64,000 bases of DNA from Xanthomonas arboricola pv. populi (GTDB taxonomy: Bacteria; Pseudomonadota; Gammaproteobacteria; Xanthomonadales; Xanthomonadaceae), in the NCBI RefSeq assembly GCF_002939945.1, contig NZ_MDEB01000002.1:62001-126000 (forward strand). Direction: 5' to 3'. Each line of letters opens with the position of its first letter. Positions within the stretch are counted from its first letter, which is position 1. The position numbers and the translations under genes were made by a program. A model generated the notes under the pieces. It saw only the letters and a list, made by a program, of their open reading frames with translations. It had not been told where the DNA came from and ran no database searches. Positions 8,645-18,705 of this stretch are shown one piece after another.

Positions 8645-9779
8645 GTTCGGTCTCCATCAGCATCGTGTACCAGCGTTCGACCAGGCGATTCATGGATTCA
8701 TAGGCACCCTGGGTGGGTAGCGGAGCGTCTGTGTGCAAGGCGGACTGCACCCGCTCCATGATGTCCACGTCTTCGCCCACCACCACCTTGCTGCCGTGCA
8801 TCTGTGCCAGTAGCACCTGGCTGGAAGAACCGTAAGGCTGTTTCCTGCGCGCGCTAAACCAATAGATTTCCAAATCGGTCCTGTCCGGCGCAACGGGGAT
8901 ATGGTGTTCCAGGGTGAATGAATAGCCGCCGTTGGAACTTGCGATATGCATGTTCGGAAAGGCCAACCAGTTGAAGTAGGCATCCTGCTTGCCCCAGCGT
9001 TCCACTTTATCGTGCCAGCCGAAGTGCTTGAGGTTGGGTATGGGAGCTTCCGGGCCGCCGAAACTGAAGCGGCGCACCTCGCGCCTCAAGGCAGCGGGCG
9101 AGCTGTCTTGCAAAGCTTCCATGGACTCCTTGGCATGTTCTTCGTTTACCTCGGCAAAGAAGCTGACGCTCTTGGCCAGGGTCTTGGGGTGGACGAAGCG
9201 CGGGTGGTTGGCGTCCCGCAGATTCTCGTAGGCCAGCTTCCAGTTGTACCGGCCATGCCATGTGGTCACCATGACCTCAGTGTCATAGGCGTTGGAACTA
9301 CTTTCCAGCAAGGCGATGAAGTCTGCCGAAAACTGCTCCTCGATCGGCATCGGGTCGGGATCGAGGTTGACGAACAGCAGGTTGCCGATGGCGCGCAGTG
9401 AGAATTCGCGCAGCTTCAAGTTGTCCTTCTCACCATTATCCAGGCGATAGATCGCATCGCAGTCCGGGATGTTCTTTACCCGGCCTTGTTCGTCGTAACT
9501 CCAGGCGTGGTACGGGCACACCAAAGGCCGGCAACCGATAGAACCGGTTTGAATCAGTGCACTGCGGTGGAGGCAGACGTTCTCGAACGCACGGATTTGG
9601 CCATGGAAGTTCTGGATCACCAGGGGAATGCCCGCGATCTTGCGAGTGATGAAGCAGTTGTTTTCCCGCAGCAGTGTCTTGAGCCCTGCAAACAACCAAA
9701 CCCGACGGAAGATCTTGCGCTGTTCGCGCTCAAAGATTTCCTGCGACAGGTAATACTTGGGGTGCATCCGGGAGCGCAT
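8634..9779 (-). CDS. Rieske [2Fe-2S] non-haem iron oxygenase, alpha-subunit type
   Basis: The 381-residue protein carries a Rieske motif with C69-x-H71 and C88-x-x-H91, followed by the mononuclear iron site ENLRDANHPRFVH (Glu185, Asp189, His192, His197) and a candidate third ligand Asp337 in GEDVDIMERVQ. This is the architecture of ring-hydroxylating oxygenase alpha subunits and related hydroxylases or demethylases. No ferredoxin, reductase or beta-subunit gene is nearby, so electrons must come from elsewhere. In this operon it most likely oxidises the sugar or its acyl group rather than an aromatic catabolite; that is inference. Its stop overlaps the acyltransferase start downstream, and its start lies 3 bases after the preceding stop. 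Confidence 0.9.
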   Translation of the reverse strand: MRSRMHPKYYLSQEIFEREQRKIFRRVWLFAGLKTLLRENNCFITRKIAGIPLVIQNFHGQIRAFENVCLHRSALIQTGSIGCRPLVCPYHAWSYDEQGRVKNIPDCDAIYRLDNGEKDNLKLREFSLRAIGNLLFVNLDPDPMPIEEQFSADFIALLESSSNAYDTEVMVTTWHGRYNWKLAYENLRDANHPRFVHPKTLAKSVSFFAEVNEEHAKESMEALQDSSPAALRREVRRFSFGGPEAPIPNLKHFGWHDKVERWGKQDAYFNWLAFPNMHIASSNGGYSFTLEHHIPVAPDRTDLEIYWFSARRKQPYGSSSQVLLAQMHGSKVVVGEDVDIMERVQSALHTDAPLPTQGAYESMNRLVERWYTMLMETEHDI

Positions 9780-9782
9780 GGA

Positions 9783-10433
9783 TCAGTCTGTTGGAATGTT
9801 TTTGTGGAAAACAATTTTGGCCGGATTGCCGAACACCGTGGCGCCGGCCGGTACGTCCTTCATGACCACCGCGCCGGCTCCGATGACCGCGCCTTCACCG
9901 ACCTTGACGCCTGGCATCAGGGTGGCGCGCGGGTGCACGGTGACGAAGTCGCCAATCTGCACGCCGCCGCCCATGAATGCCATAGCGCCAACGTGCACGT
10001 AGTCACCGATGCGTACGTCGTGCCCGAGCATGCTCTGGGCATGGATGGTGACAAAGTCGCCGATGCGCACGTCCGGTCTGGAATGGACCAGTAGGCCAAA
10101 GAAGCAGCCCTGGCCGAAATGCACCCGCCTGCCCAGGCGGACGTCGGTACAGATTGGAATGAACCGCCCGCCTTTTTCGAGGATCGGCAGAGCGTAGCGG
10201 TGGCGGTCGTAGGGATTGCCCATCGCACAAACGAATACATCGTCAGGCTGTGGCAGGTAGCTCATCGGATCGCCGATGATCGGTGTGTCGACACCGTAGC
10301 TGTCTAGGATATCGGCGCGGCTGTCCAGGAACCCGCCGATCAGCCAGTCCTTGCCATGCCCGACATCGTTACGCATTTGCTCCAGGACTTCGCGGCCCCA
10401 GCCGCTGGCGCCGATAATGAGTGCGCGGTCCAT
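9783..10433 (-). CDS. PglD/NeuD-family sugar acyltransferase
   Basis: The 216-residue protein begins with a Rossmann-like nucleotide-binding loop (ALIIGASGWGREV) typical of the PglD/NeuD family and continues with hexapeptide repeats from about residue 95 to 200. His138 in MLGHDVRIGD corresponds to the catalytic base of PglD. Family members acylate the amino group of UDP- or dTDP-amino sugars. With the aminotransferase, acyl carrier protein and KAS III enzyme in the same operon, it is the best candidate for N-acylating the dideoxy-amino sugar. Its ATG shares one base with the upstream stop (TGATG), which suggests coupled translation. Confidence 0.88.
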   Translation of the reverse strand: MDRALIIGASGWGREVLEQMRNDVGHGKDWLIGGFLDSRADILDSYGVDTPIIGDPMSYLPQPDDVFVCAMGNPYDRHRYALPILEKGGRFIPICTDVRLGRRVHFGQGCFFGLLVHSRPDVRIGDFVTIHAQSMLGHDVRIGDYVHVGAMAFMGGGVQIGDFVTVHPRATLMPGVKVGEGAVIGAGAVVMKDVPAGATVFGNPAKIVFHKNIPTD

Positions 10434-11185
10434 CAGAGCACCGCCCCGCCGTCCATGACCAGGCTGGTGCCGGTCACCCAGCGGCTGGCGTCGGACAGCA
10501 GGTAGACCGCAGCGTTGGCGACATCTTGCGGTGTGCCCAGACCCAGTGGATGGCGCGCGCGTTGTTGGTTCAGTAGTTCGTTGAGACCGTTGTCCTCACC
10601 CCAAAGGCGCGGAGTGGGAACGGCCGATGGCGAAATCCCATTGACTCTCACGCGGTGCTTCGCCTGTTCCAAAGCTAAGCACCGGATAATGCCCAGCAGG
10701 CCGGACTTCATTGCCGAGTACGGCCCCACGCCGCGTGTACCAATATGCGCGGAGGTGGACAGCATGAACACGATGGAGCCTTGCGCGTTAATGGCATTGG
10801 CTTGCAGCAGACGCTGCGTCAGCATGACCGGTGCCAGGAAATGAACTTGGTACATGCGCGTCATCAGTTCTTCCTTCAGCTGGCGGATCGGCGACAGCAT
10901 CTGCCCGCCGAAGCAGTGCACGACGCCGTCGATGCGCTGGCTGGCTTGCACCAGGCGCTCCCGGTCCTGCGAAACAGTCAGGTCGGCCTGCACCTGCACA
11001 TGCGCGTCGCCGGCCAGTTGCGCATGGGTTTGCTGGAGACGGCCGGGATCGCGAGCGCTGATGACCAAGCGCGCGCCGCGCCGTGCGCAGGTCAGTGCGA
11101 TTTCCTGGCCAAGGCCGGACGATGCGCCGGTGACCAGTATGGTCTTGCCAGTTAAGGAAAAGGCTTTGCGAGTCGGATTGCTCAT
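10433..11185 (-). CDS. Short-chain dehydrogenase/reductase (FabG-like), first of two
   Basis: This classical SDR of 250 residues has the cofactor loop TGASSGLG at 19-26 and the catalytic Ser near 143, Tyr156 and Lys160 (YSAMK). The C-terminus ends TGTSLVMDGGAVL, as in 3-oxoacyl-ACP reductases. Beside an acyl carrier protein and a KAS III gene, it probably reduces a beta-ketoacyl-ACP to a 3-hydroxyacyl-ACP, although reduction of a keto-sugar is also possible. It overlaps the following acyltransferase gene by one base and the preceding reductase gene by four (ATGA). Confidence 0.88.
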   Translation of the reverse strand: MSNPTRKAFSLTGKTILVTGASSGLGQEIALTCARRGARLVISARDPGRLQQTHAQLAGDAHVQVQADLTVSQDRERLVQASQRIDGVVHCFGGQMLSPIRQLKEELMTRMYQVHFLAPVMLTQRLLQANAINAQGSIVFMLSTSAHIGTRGVGPYSAMKSGLLGIIRCLALEQAKHRVRVNGISPSAVPTPRLWGEDNGLNELLNQQRARHPLGLGTPQDVANAAVYLLSDASRWVTGTSLVMDGGAVL

Positions 11186-11955
11186 GCGTAGATGTCCATC
11201 GGCACGGTCAGGCCACCATCTACGACGAAGTAGTTGCGGGTGACCCAGCGACTTGCGTCGGACAGATAAAACACCGCCGCGTAAGCCACGTCTTCCGGTT
11301 CGCCCAGTCCCAGCGGGGTCAGTTTGGCGTGCTCGTCGATGTTGCCGCCGCTCTGATTGAGGCCCTCGAGCATTGGCGTGCGCACGTAGCCGGGCACGAT
11401 GCAGTTGGCGCGGATACCGTGCTTGGCCACTTCCAGTGCCAGAGTGCGCATTGCGCCGAGCAGGGCTGCCTTGCTGGCAGAGTAGGCGGCAGTGGCCACA
11501 GGACCGATGTGCGAGCCCACCGCCGAGATGAATAGGATCGAGCCTTTGGCATTGATGCGCTTTTTCGCCAGCAGGCCACGCGTCAGTAGCAGCGGTGCAT
11601 AGACATTACTGGCGAAGGTTTCGTCCAGTTGCGCGCGGTTGATCATCCGGAATGGTGCTAGCCGGGCGATGCCTGCCGCGTGTGCGACGCCATCCAGGGC
11701 ACCGACCGAAGCCACGAGATGGTCGATGTCCTCCTGCTTGTCCAGGTTGGCGATTACCTGCTCATGCCCGGTGCCTTCAAGTGCGGCGAAGGTCTCGGCC
11801 AGGCGGCCTTCGTCGCGGCCGCTGATGACCAGTTGTGCGCCGATCTGCGCGCAGCTCAGCGCGATCTGTCGTCCAATGCCTGACGACGCGCCGCTGACCA
11901 GGATGCGTTTGCCGTGCAACGAGAATGGGTCGTTCGGATCGAGGGCGGTATTCAC
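11182..11955 (-). CDS. Short-chain dehydrogenase/reductase (FabG-like), second of two
   Basis: The 257-residue SDR has GASSGIG at 22-28, Ser144, and the catalytic pair Tyr158/Lys162 in YSASK. It resembles the neighbouring reductase in sequence and length, so the pair probably arose by duplication and may act on successive or alternative acyl intermediates. Both its start and its stop overlap neighbours as ATGA, tying it tightly to the KAS III gene before it and the other SDR after it. Substrate assignment rests on context only. Confidence 0.88.
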   Translation of the reverse strand: MNTALDPNDPFSLHGKRILVSGASSGIGRQIALSCAQIGAQLVISGRDEGRLAETFAALEGTGHEQVIANLDKQEDIDHLVASVGALDGVAHAAGIARLAPFRMINRAQLDETFASNVYAPLLLTRGLLAKKRINAKGSILFISAVGSHIGPVATAAYSASKAALLGAMRTLALEVAKHGIRANCIVPGYVRTPMLEGLNQSGGNIDEHAKLTPLGLGEPEDVAYAAVFYLSDASRWVTRNYFVVDGGLTVPMDIYA

Positions 11956-12992
11956 GACTCGATCAACTCAGGAAAGATCGCGCCTTCGATATCAACCAGG
12001 CAGGTACCCCAAGACAACCCGATCCCGAAGCCTGAAAGAAGTACACGCTTGGGGCTAGATTCCAGTTCCTTGTTGATCCGTACGGTCATGGTGAGGGGCA
12101 ACGATGCGCCGCTCGTGTTGCCGAAGTCGCGCAGGGTGGATGGCACCTTTTCGACCGCAAGGCCGAGCTTCTTGCGAATGGTCTCGTTGATCATCCGGTT
12201 GGCCTGGTGAAACACGAAATAATCGATGTCGTCCTTGTTTACACCGGCATATGCGATCAATTTTTCAACTGCGGGAGGGACGCGCTGGGTCGAGAAGCTG
12301 AGCACGGCTGTGCCATCGAGTTGCAGATCGGTGGCCTGGTGCCAGCGATCCTTCTCGTTTTCACGATAAGGCAGTAGGTGCTGCATGGCGACCGGTTCGC
12401 GGTGGCCGCCCACCGGCAGGATGATCGCCCTGTAGCCGCTGCCATCGCTGTTGAGGTCGAAATGCATCGGTGCTGCGTTCTGATCGAACTCTAGGGCGGT
12501 GGCGGTGCCGGAATCGGAGAAGATCGGGTCCTCCAGATTGGCACTGCGGTCGCCGACCAGCAGCAGTCCTTTTTTGACGCCGCCGGCGGCGATCATCGAG
12601 CCGAGCAGATTGATGCCGAATGGGTAGGCCGAGCAGCCCAGGTTGACGTCGAAGGCCACCGTGGCATGCGACAGGCCCAGCCGGTCCTGCAGGATGATGG
12701 CGGTGGCCGGGATCGGGTAATCCGGCGATTGCGTCACCACGATCAATGCATCGATCTCCTCACGCTTCCACTGCAGCTTTTCCAGCAGCACCTGCGTTGC
12801 ATCGAAGGCCAGGTCGGAAAAACACTGCCACTCCGCGGCCATGCGGCGTGTCTCGATGCCGATGTTGCGCACCAGCCGCTCGCGCTCGGAACGGATCTGC
12901 GGCCGGCAATCGGTGAGATTGGACACCACCCGCTTCGGCACGCAGGTCGCCATGCCGGCAAAGCGGACGTTGTGCAGCGTGGAGGTCGGCAT
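11952..12992 (-). CDS. 3-oxoacyl-ACP synthase III (KAS III/FabH-like) of the glycosylation island
   Basis: The 346-residue thiolase-fold enzyme has the Cys-His-Asn triad of KAS III: Cys120 (NLGCSAYPFG), His262 (VFHQANRM) and Asn292 (GNTSGAS). KAS III condenses an acyl-CoA with malonyl-ACP to make a short beta-ketoacyl-ACP. A dedicated acyl carrier protein lies one base upstream and two reductases lie downstream, so the set can make a short hydroxyacyl chain. It is probably not the housekeeping FabH, since the usual fab genes are absent. A start at 12992 gives a product of normal length. Confidence 0.9.
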   Translation of the reverse strand: MPTSTLHNVRFAGMATCVPKRVVSNLTDCRPQIRSERERLVRNIGIETRRMAAEWQCFSDLAFDATQVLLEKLQWKREEIDALIVVTQSPDYPIPATAIILQDRLGLSHATVAFDVNLGCSAYPFGINLLGSMIAAGGVKKGLLLVGDRSANLEDPIFSDSGTATALEFDQNAAPMHFDLNSDGSGYRAIILPVGGHREPVAMQHLLPYRENEKDRWHQATDLQLDGTAVLSFSTQRVPPAVEKLIAYAGVNKDDIDYFVFHQANRMINETIRKKLGLAVEKVPSTLRDFGNTSGASLPLTMTVRINKELESSPKRVLLSGFGIGLSWGTCLVDIEGAIFPELIES

Positions 12993-12993
12993 G

Positions 12994-13218
12994 TTACGCC
13001 TCGGTCAGTTTGTAGAGATCGCCCACAGTGACGGCGGCGGTCAGGTCGTCGCCTGTGATGGTCTTGCCGTACTCCATGTCGAACATGACGATCACCCCCA
13101 GCGCAGCCAGCGAATCCCACTCCGGCAATTCCAGCAGCACGGTGTCCAGCGTGACGTCCACCGGTTCCTGGAAGTCGGTGGCGGAGAGGAAGTTCTCGAT
13201 AAATGTTGCCTCGGTCAT
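12994..13218 (-). CDS. Acyl carrier protein of the glycosylation island
   Basis: This acidic 74-residue protein has Ser36 in EWDSLAALG, the DSL motif that receives the 4'-phosphopantetheine arm. It is about the size of a standard ACP. Its stop lies one base before the KAS III start, so the two are almost certainly co-translated, and it probably carries the acyl chain built by the KAS III enzyme and the SDR pair. About 65 bases separate its start from the stop of the aminotransferase gene, with no clear promoter between them. Confidence 0.9.
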   Translation of the reverse strand: MTEATFIENFLSATDFQEPVDVTLDTVLLELPEWDSLAALGVIVMFDMEYGKTITGDDLTAAVTVGDLYKLTEA

Positions 13219-13282
13219 GCGATCTCGCCTGGTTGCCTGTTGAAGAGATGGGAGTCTGAAATGCAGGTGCAGCGTGTTGCGT

Positions 13283-14392
13283 TCATGTTGCCTGTTGCCC
13301 GGCGATCAGATCGGCAATGGTATCGACCTGTTCGCTGGTCAAGCCGGGAAAGATCGGCAGACACAACACCTGTGCGGCCACCGAGCGCGCCACCGGCAGC
13401 CATGCCGGCGCCGAGGAAGGCAGGGCGCGATACATCGGAAAGTCGCTGATCAACGGATAGAAGTAACGTCGTACCAGAATGCCGTGTTCGCGCATCAACT
13501 GATACAGCGCGTCGCGCGGCAGCGGGTAGTCGTCCTGCACCAGGATCGGAAAATATGCGTGATTGGCGCTGGAATGCTGCGGTGCTGCGACGCAGCGGAT
13601 GCCGCGCACCTCGCTCAATCGTTGCCGGTACTGCGCGTCGATGGCGCTGCGTTGCGCAATGGCCTCGTCGATATGCTTGAGCTGCAACAGGCCGAACGCC
13701 GCGCTGATCTCGGTCATCTTGCCGTTGATGCCCGGTGCCACCACCGTGGTTTCGTCGACGAAGCCGAAATTCTTCAGATGCCCGATGCGTTGATAGGTTC
13801 TTTCGTCCGGGCACACGATGGCGCCGCCTTCGAAGGTGTTGAACACCTTGGTGGCGTGGAAGCTCAGCACGCTCAGGTCGCCGTGGCGCAGGATCGAGCC
13901 GCCATCATCGCGCACGCCGAAGGCATGCGCCGCGTCGTAGATCACCTTGAGGTTGTAGATGTCGGCGATGCGCGTGATGGCAGCGGTATCGCAGGCGGTG
14001 CCGTAGCAATGCACCGGCATGATGGCGGTGGTCTGCGGGGTGATGGCCGCTTCGATCTTGGACGGATCCATGTTGAGCGTCACCGGGTCGATATCCACGA
14101 ACACCGGCGTGATGCTTTTCCACAGCAGCGAATGCGCAGTGGCCACGAACGAGTAGGGCGTGGTGATCACTTCTCCGGTGATGCGCAGCGCCTGCAGGGC
14201 GGTGATCAACGCGGTGGTGCCGTTGGTCAGCAAGGCCAGGTGCGGCACGCCCAGGTACTCGCACAACGCGCGTTCGAGCGCGCGATGCATGTCACCGCCG
14301 TTGCTGAGAATGCGGCTGGTCCAGATCTGCTCCAGGTAGGGCAGAAATTCTTCCAGCGGCGGCAGCAGCGGACTGGTGACAGGGATGGGCAT
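13283..14392 (-). CDS. vioA: DegT/DnrJ/EryC1 nucleotide-sugar aminotransferase (VioA-like)
   Basis: This PLP-dependent aminotransferase of 369 residues converts a keto-deoxy nucleotide sugar to an amino sugar. The PLP-binding lysine is Lys182 in SFHATKVFNTFEGG, and Asp153 (YDAAHAFG) should contact the PLP ring nitrogen. The frame is open to 14605, but I choose the ATG at 14392 (MPIPVTSPLL): it starts the family's conserved sequence, has GAGG a few bases upstream, and lies downstream of a sigma54 promoter. The symbol follows common Xanthomonas usage for the gene at this position; whether the product is a 4-amino sugar (viosamine) or a 3-amino sugar cannot be told from sequence. It leads the island operon. 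Confidence 0.85.
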   Translation of the reverse strand: MPIPVTSPLLPPLEEFLPYLEQIWTSRILSNGGDMHRALERALCEYLGVPHLALLTNGTTALITALQALRITGEVITTPYSFVATAHSLLWKSITPVFVDIDPVTLNMDPSKIEAAITPQTTAIMPVHCYGTACDTAAITRIADIYNLKVIYDAAHAFGVRDDGGSILRHGDLSVLSFHATKVFNTFEGGAIVCPDERTYQRIGHLKNFGFVDETTVVAPGINGKMTEISAAFGLLQLKHIDEAIAQRSAIDAQYRQRLSEVRGIRCVAAPQHSSANHAYFPILVQDDYPLPRDALYQLMREHGILVRRYFYPLISDFPMYRALPSSAPAWLPVARSVAAQVLCLPIFPGLTSEQVDTIADLIAGQQAT

Positions 14393-14467
14393 CAATGCCT
14401 CGGCAGGTGCTGGTGAATGTCGGGATTCCGCCGCAGCCGACGGCGGCGGACGGGGCGATCCTGCTGA

Positions 14468-14483
14468 AGCAAGCGCTATGCCA
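14468..14483 (-). promoter_or_regulatory. Sigma54 promoter of the glycosylation island
   Basis: On the minus strand the site reads TGGCATAGCGCTTGCT, matching the -24/-12 consensus with GG and GC 10 bases apart. Transcription would begin near 14457, about 65 bases before the aminotransferase gene. It lies between fleQ and the island, which puts the island under RpoN control together with the flagellar genes. Confidence 0.78.
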
Positions 14484-14510
14484 GCAAGCAGGGCTAGGAG
14501 ACCGGCCCGC

Positions 14511-15987
<1,477 letters not shown>

Positions 15988-15995
<8 letters not shown>

Positions 15996-16371
15996 TCCTC
16001 GCTCCTTCCGTCAGGCCCTCCAGGATTGGCATGACTTCCTGGATATAGGACAGCTTGCTAACAAAATTGTCAGCACCCGCGCGAAGAGCATGTTCACGAT
16101 GCTCTGCATCGTCGAAGTGGCTCGCGATGACAATATACGGCGGATCGTCCTGCGTCTTGATCAGACGTGTCGCCTGCAGTCCGCCCATCTCCGGCATGGC
16201 CAGGTCCATCAGCACGACATTGGGGCGCAGCGACTCAGAGCGCTCGATCGCTTCCAGGCCATTTGCGGCACTGCCCACGATATCGAGCCATTCCACTTTG
16301 CGAAAATGACGCATCGCAGCGTTGATGAAGCCCTCGTGGTCGTCGACCAGCAGCACGGTGAGTTTGCTCAT
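15988..16371 (-). CDS. vemR: Single-domain response regulator VemR
   Basis: This CheY-like receiver of 127 residues has no output domain. It carries the acidic pair Asp10/Asp11, the phospho-acceptor Asp56 (VVLMDLAMP) and the conserved lysine at 106 (VSK). A stand-alone receiver between rpoN2 and fleQ is the known position of VemR in Xanthomonas, which influences motility and virulence and acts with FleQ. It overlaps fleQ by 8 bases and follows rpoN2 by 8, so the three genes form one operon. No cognate kinase is adjacent. Confidence 0.92.
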
Positions 16372-16379
16372 AGTAGTCC

Positions 16380-17780
16380 TTATCCTGCCCGGGCAAGCAG
16401 CGGTTTGTTGATGCGGCGGCGCTCGCGTGCCGGGGCGATGTCGAGTTGTTCGCGGTACTTGGCCACAGTGCGACGGGCAATGTTAACGCCCTGGCGCGAC
16501 AACAGCCCGGCGATGGCTTCGTCGGCCAGCGGCCGACCGGCCGGCTCGCTTTCGATCAGTCGGCGCACCATCGCCTTGACCGCCTGGCCGGAGACGCTGG
16601 CGCCTTCCAGGCGCACGGCAAAGAAGTGCTTGAGCTCGAGGGTGCCGCGCGGGGTCTGGATGTATTTGCCGGTGGTAATGCGCGAAATCGTCGATTCGTG
16701 CATGCCGATCTCATCGGCGATTTCCTTCAGCGTCAGCGGTGCCATCGCTTCTTCGCCACGCACCAGGAAGGTGGCCTGGCGTTCGACGATGGCGCGCGTG
16801 GCACGCAGCAGGGTCTCGTAGCGCATCGACAGGCCGCGGGTCAGCCAGCGCGCTTCCTGCAGCATCTCGCGCAGCGGCTGGGCGGCGTCGCCGGCCTCGG
16901 CCAGTGCGCGTTCATGCACCGGGTTGATGCTCACCCGATGCGTGGTGGCCGGGTTCAACGCCACCCGCCAGCTGCCGTCGGCGTGCCAGGCGAGCACGTC
17001 CGGAATCACGCTGGCGTTGCTTTCCTGCATCAGGTCGTCGCCGGGCCGCGGCTGCAGCGACAGGATCAGTCGTACTGCTTCGCGTGCGTCGTCCACTTCG
17101 GCATCGTGCGCGCGCGCCAGCACCGGATAGTCGTGGCTGGCCAGCAGGTCCAGGTCGCCGGCAAGGATGCGCGCAGCCAGATGACGCGCAGGCACACGGC
17201 CGGGCAGGGCGCTCAGCTGGGCCTGCAGGCACTCGCGCAGGTCGCAGGCGGCCAGGCCGGCCGGGTCGCCGTGCAGCAGGCGCTGACGGACCGCTTCCAC
17301 TGCCTGCACGGTCATGCCAAGACGGGTCGCGCCGAGCTGCTGCAGCGTCGCCAGGGCTTCGGTCAGATAGCCGGCGTCGTCGGTCTGCTCCAACCAGAAT
17401 GCGGCGGCCCCCAATGCGGCCTCGTCCAGATCCAGCGCCAGATCGCGCAGGATGCGCACGTGCGAGTCGGTGGATTCGCCGGCTGCCACGCGCTGCATGC
17501 GGTCGTCGTCGTCGCCGTTCCAGCTGCTGCCCTGCACGTCCCACATCGTGCTTTCCGGCAGTTCGTCGAAGGCGGCGACATCGGAAGCGCCCTCGTCGCT
17601 GGTCGCGGCGGCGTCGCTGTCGGCCAGCTCATCCAGTTCCAGCAGCGGATTGGTTTCCAGCGCGCGACGAATTTCCAGTTCCAACTGCATGCCGTCCAAT
17701 TGCAACAGACGGATCGACTGCAGCAACTGCGGGGTCAGGTGCAGTTGCTGACCAAGCTGGGCGGAAATGGTCGTCTTCAT
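16380..17780 (-). CDS. rpoN2: RNA polymerase sigma-54 factor RpoN2
   Basis: This sigma54 factor of 466 residues has the activator-interacting region I at its N-terminus (QLHLTPQLLQSIRLLQL), an acidic region II, a core-binding domain, a helix-turn-helix (ADEIGMHESTISRITTGKYI) and the invariant RpoN box ARRTVAKYRE at about 435-444. Xanthomonas carries two rpoN genes; the copy next to vemR and fleQ in the flagellar cluster is usually called rpoN2. It should read the -24/-12 promoters found across this window. About 220 bases upstream separate it from the next gene, with no promoter I can name. Confidence 0.95.
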   Translation of the reverse strand: MKTTISAQLGQQLHLTPQLLQSIRLLQLDGMQLELEIRRALETNPLLELDELADSDAAATSDEGASDVAAFDELPESTMWDVQGSSWNGDDDDRMQRVAAGESTDSHVRILRDLALDLDEAALGAAAFWLEQTDDAGYLTEALATLQQLGATRLGMTVQAVEAVRQRLLHGDPAGLAACDLRECLQAQLSALPGRVPARHLAARILAGDLDLLASHDYPVLARAHDAEVDDAREAVRLILSLQPRPGDDLMQESNASVIPDVLAWHADGSWRVALNPATTHRVSINPVHERALAEAGDAAQPLREMLQEARWLTRGLSMRYETLLRATRAIVERQATFLVRGEEAMAPLTLKEIADEIGMHESTISRITTGKYIQTPRGTLELKHFFAVRLEGASVSGQAVKAMVRRLIESEPAGRPLADEAIAGLLSRQGVNIARRTVAKYREQLDIAPARERRRINKPLLARAG

Positions 17781-18002
17781 CGAAGCGCTTCCGGAAGGCG
17801 CTGCACGTGGCAGCGATGGAACGCATCTTGCAGGACAAGACGACGGGTTTCTAATCAGGGAATCGCGCGAGGCGATTCGTGATTTTCCTGACAGGGTGTG
17901 GGGAATTCCCTGACGTTCAATGCAGGCTCAAGCGTGTCCGCCGGAATCCCGTCACTGTTTTCGACGCTGGCGGTCGTTTCCGGTCACCGCGCAGCGGTTT
18001 GC

Positions 18003-18635
18003 TCAAACCAGCTCGTTGTGATGCTTGGCGGCCAGCAACACGAGATCGTTGGCGCGCCGGCAACCAAGCGATTCCATCATGCGCGCGCGATGGGTCTCCA
18101 CCGTCTTGACGCTGATGCCGAGGTCGGCGGCGATTTCCTTGTTGCTCTGGCCGCGGCCGATCTCGCGCAGGATCTCGCGCTGGCGCGGCGACAAGGCGGC
18201 AATACCGACTGGTTTTTCGCGGCCCAGCATCGGCGCAATCATCTTTGACGAAATCTGCGGGCTCAGGAACACCTGGCCGGCTGCTGCTGCACGCAACGCC
18301 AATTCCAGCTCGAGCGGCGCCGCATCCTTGACCACGAAGCCGACGGCGCCGCGATCCAGCGCGTCGCGCACGTGCACCGGGTCGTCGTGCATCGACATCA
18401 TCACCACATGCGTGCGCGGTGCAGCACGCAACACATCGGTCATGGCATCCAGGCCGCTGCGGCCGGGCAGGGACAGATCCATCAACACCAGGTCGGGCCG
18501 GTGCAGGGATGTCATGTCCAGGGCTTGCTGTGCGTTGCTGGCCTCACCCACGACATCGATGCCGGCGAAGGTTTGCAGCAGCCTGGACAGGCCGGCACGG
18601 ACAAGGGTGTGATCGTCGACGATGATGACTCGCAC
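18003..18635 (-). CDS. NarL/FixJ-family response regulator
   Basis: The 210-residue protein has a receiver domain with Asp7/Asp8 and phospho-acceptor Asp53 (LVLMDLSLPG), and a LuxR-type helix-turn-helix at about 145-205 (LSPRQREILREIGRGQSNKEIAADLGI). The frame is open far upstream, but the domain begins at VRVIIVDDH, so I choose the GTG at 18635, preceded by an AAAGG ribosome site. No histidine kinase is adjacent; the kinases at 37921 and 41002 are possible partners. Its targets are unknown. Confidence 0.88.
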   Translation of the reverse strand: MRVIIVDDHTLVRAGLSRLLQTFAGIDVVGEASNAQQALDMTSLHRPDLVLMDLSLPGRSGLDAMTDVLRAAPRTHVVMMSMHDDPVHVRDALDRGAVGFVVKDAAPLELELALRAAAAGQVFLSPQISSKMIAPMLGREKPVGIAALSPRQREILREIGRGQSNKEIAADLGISVKTVETHRARMMESLGCRRANDLVLLAAKHHNELV

Positions 18636-18705
18636 GGCGCAGAAGAGACCTTTTTTCAGTAAAGGGCACCTTAGCCGACCCGGCGCCCCGCGCCAACAGG
18701 TGGTA

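Noticed and set aside
17862-17880. GAATCGC/GCGATTC hairpin upstream of rpoN2
   Set aside because: It has no T-run on either strand and no clear link to a transcript end, so I do not call it a terminator.
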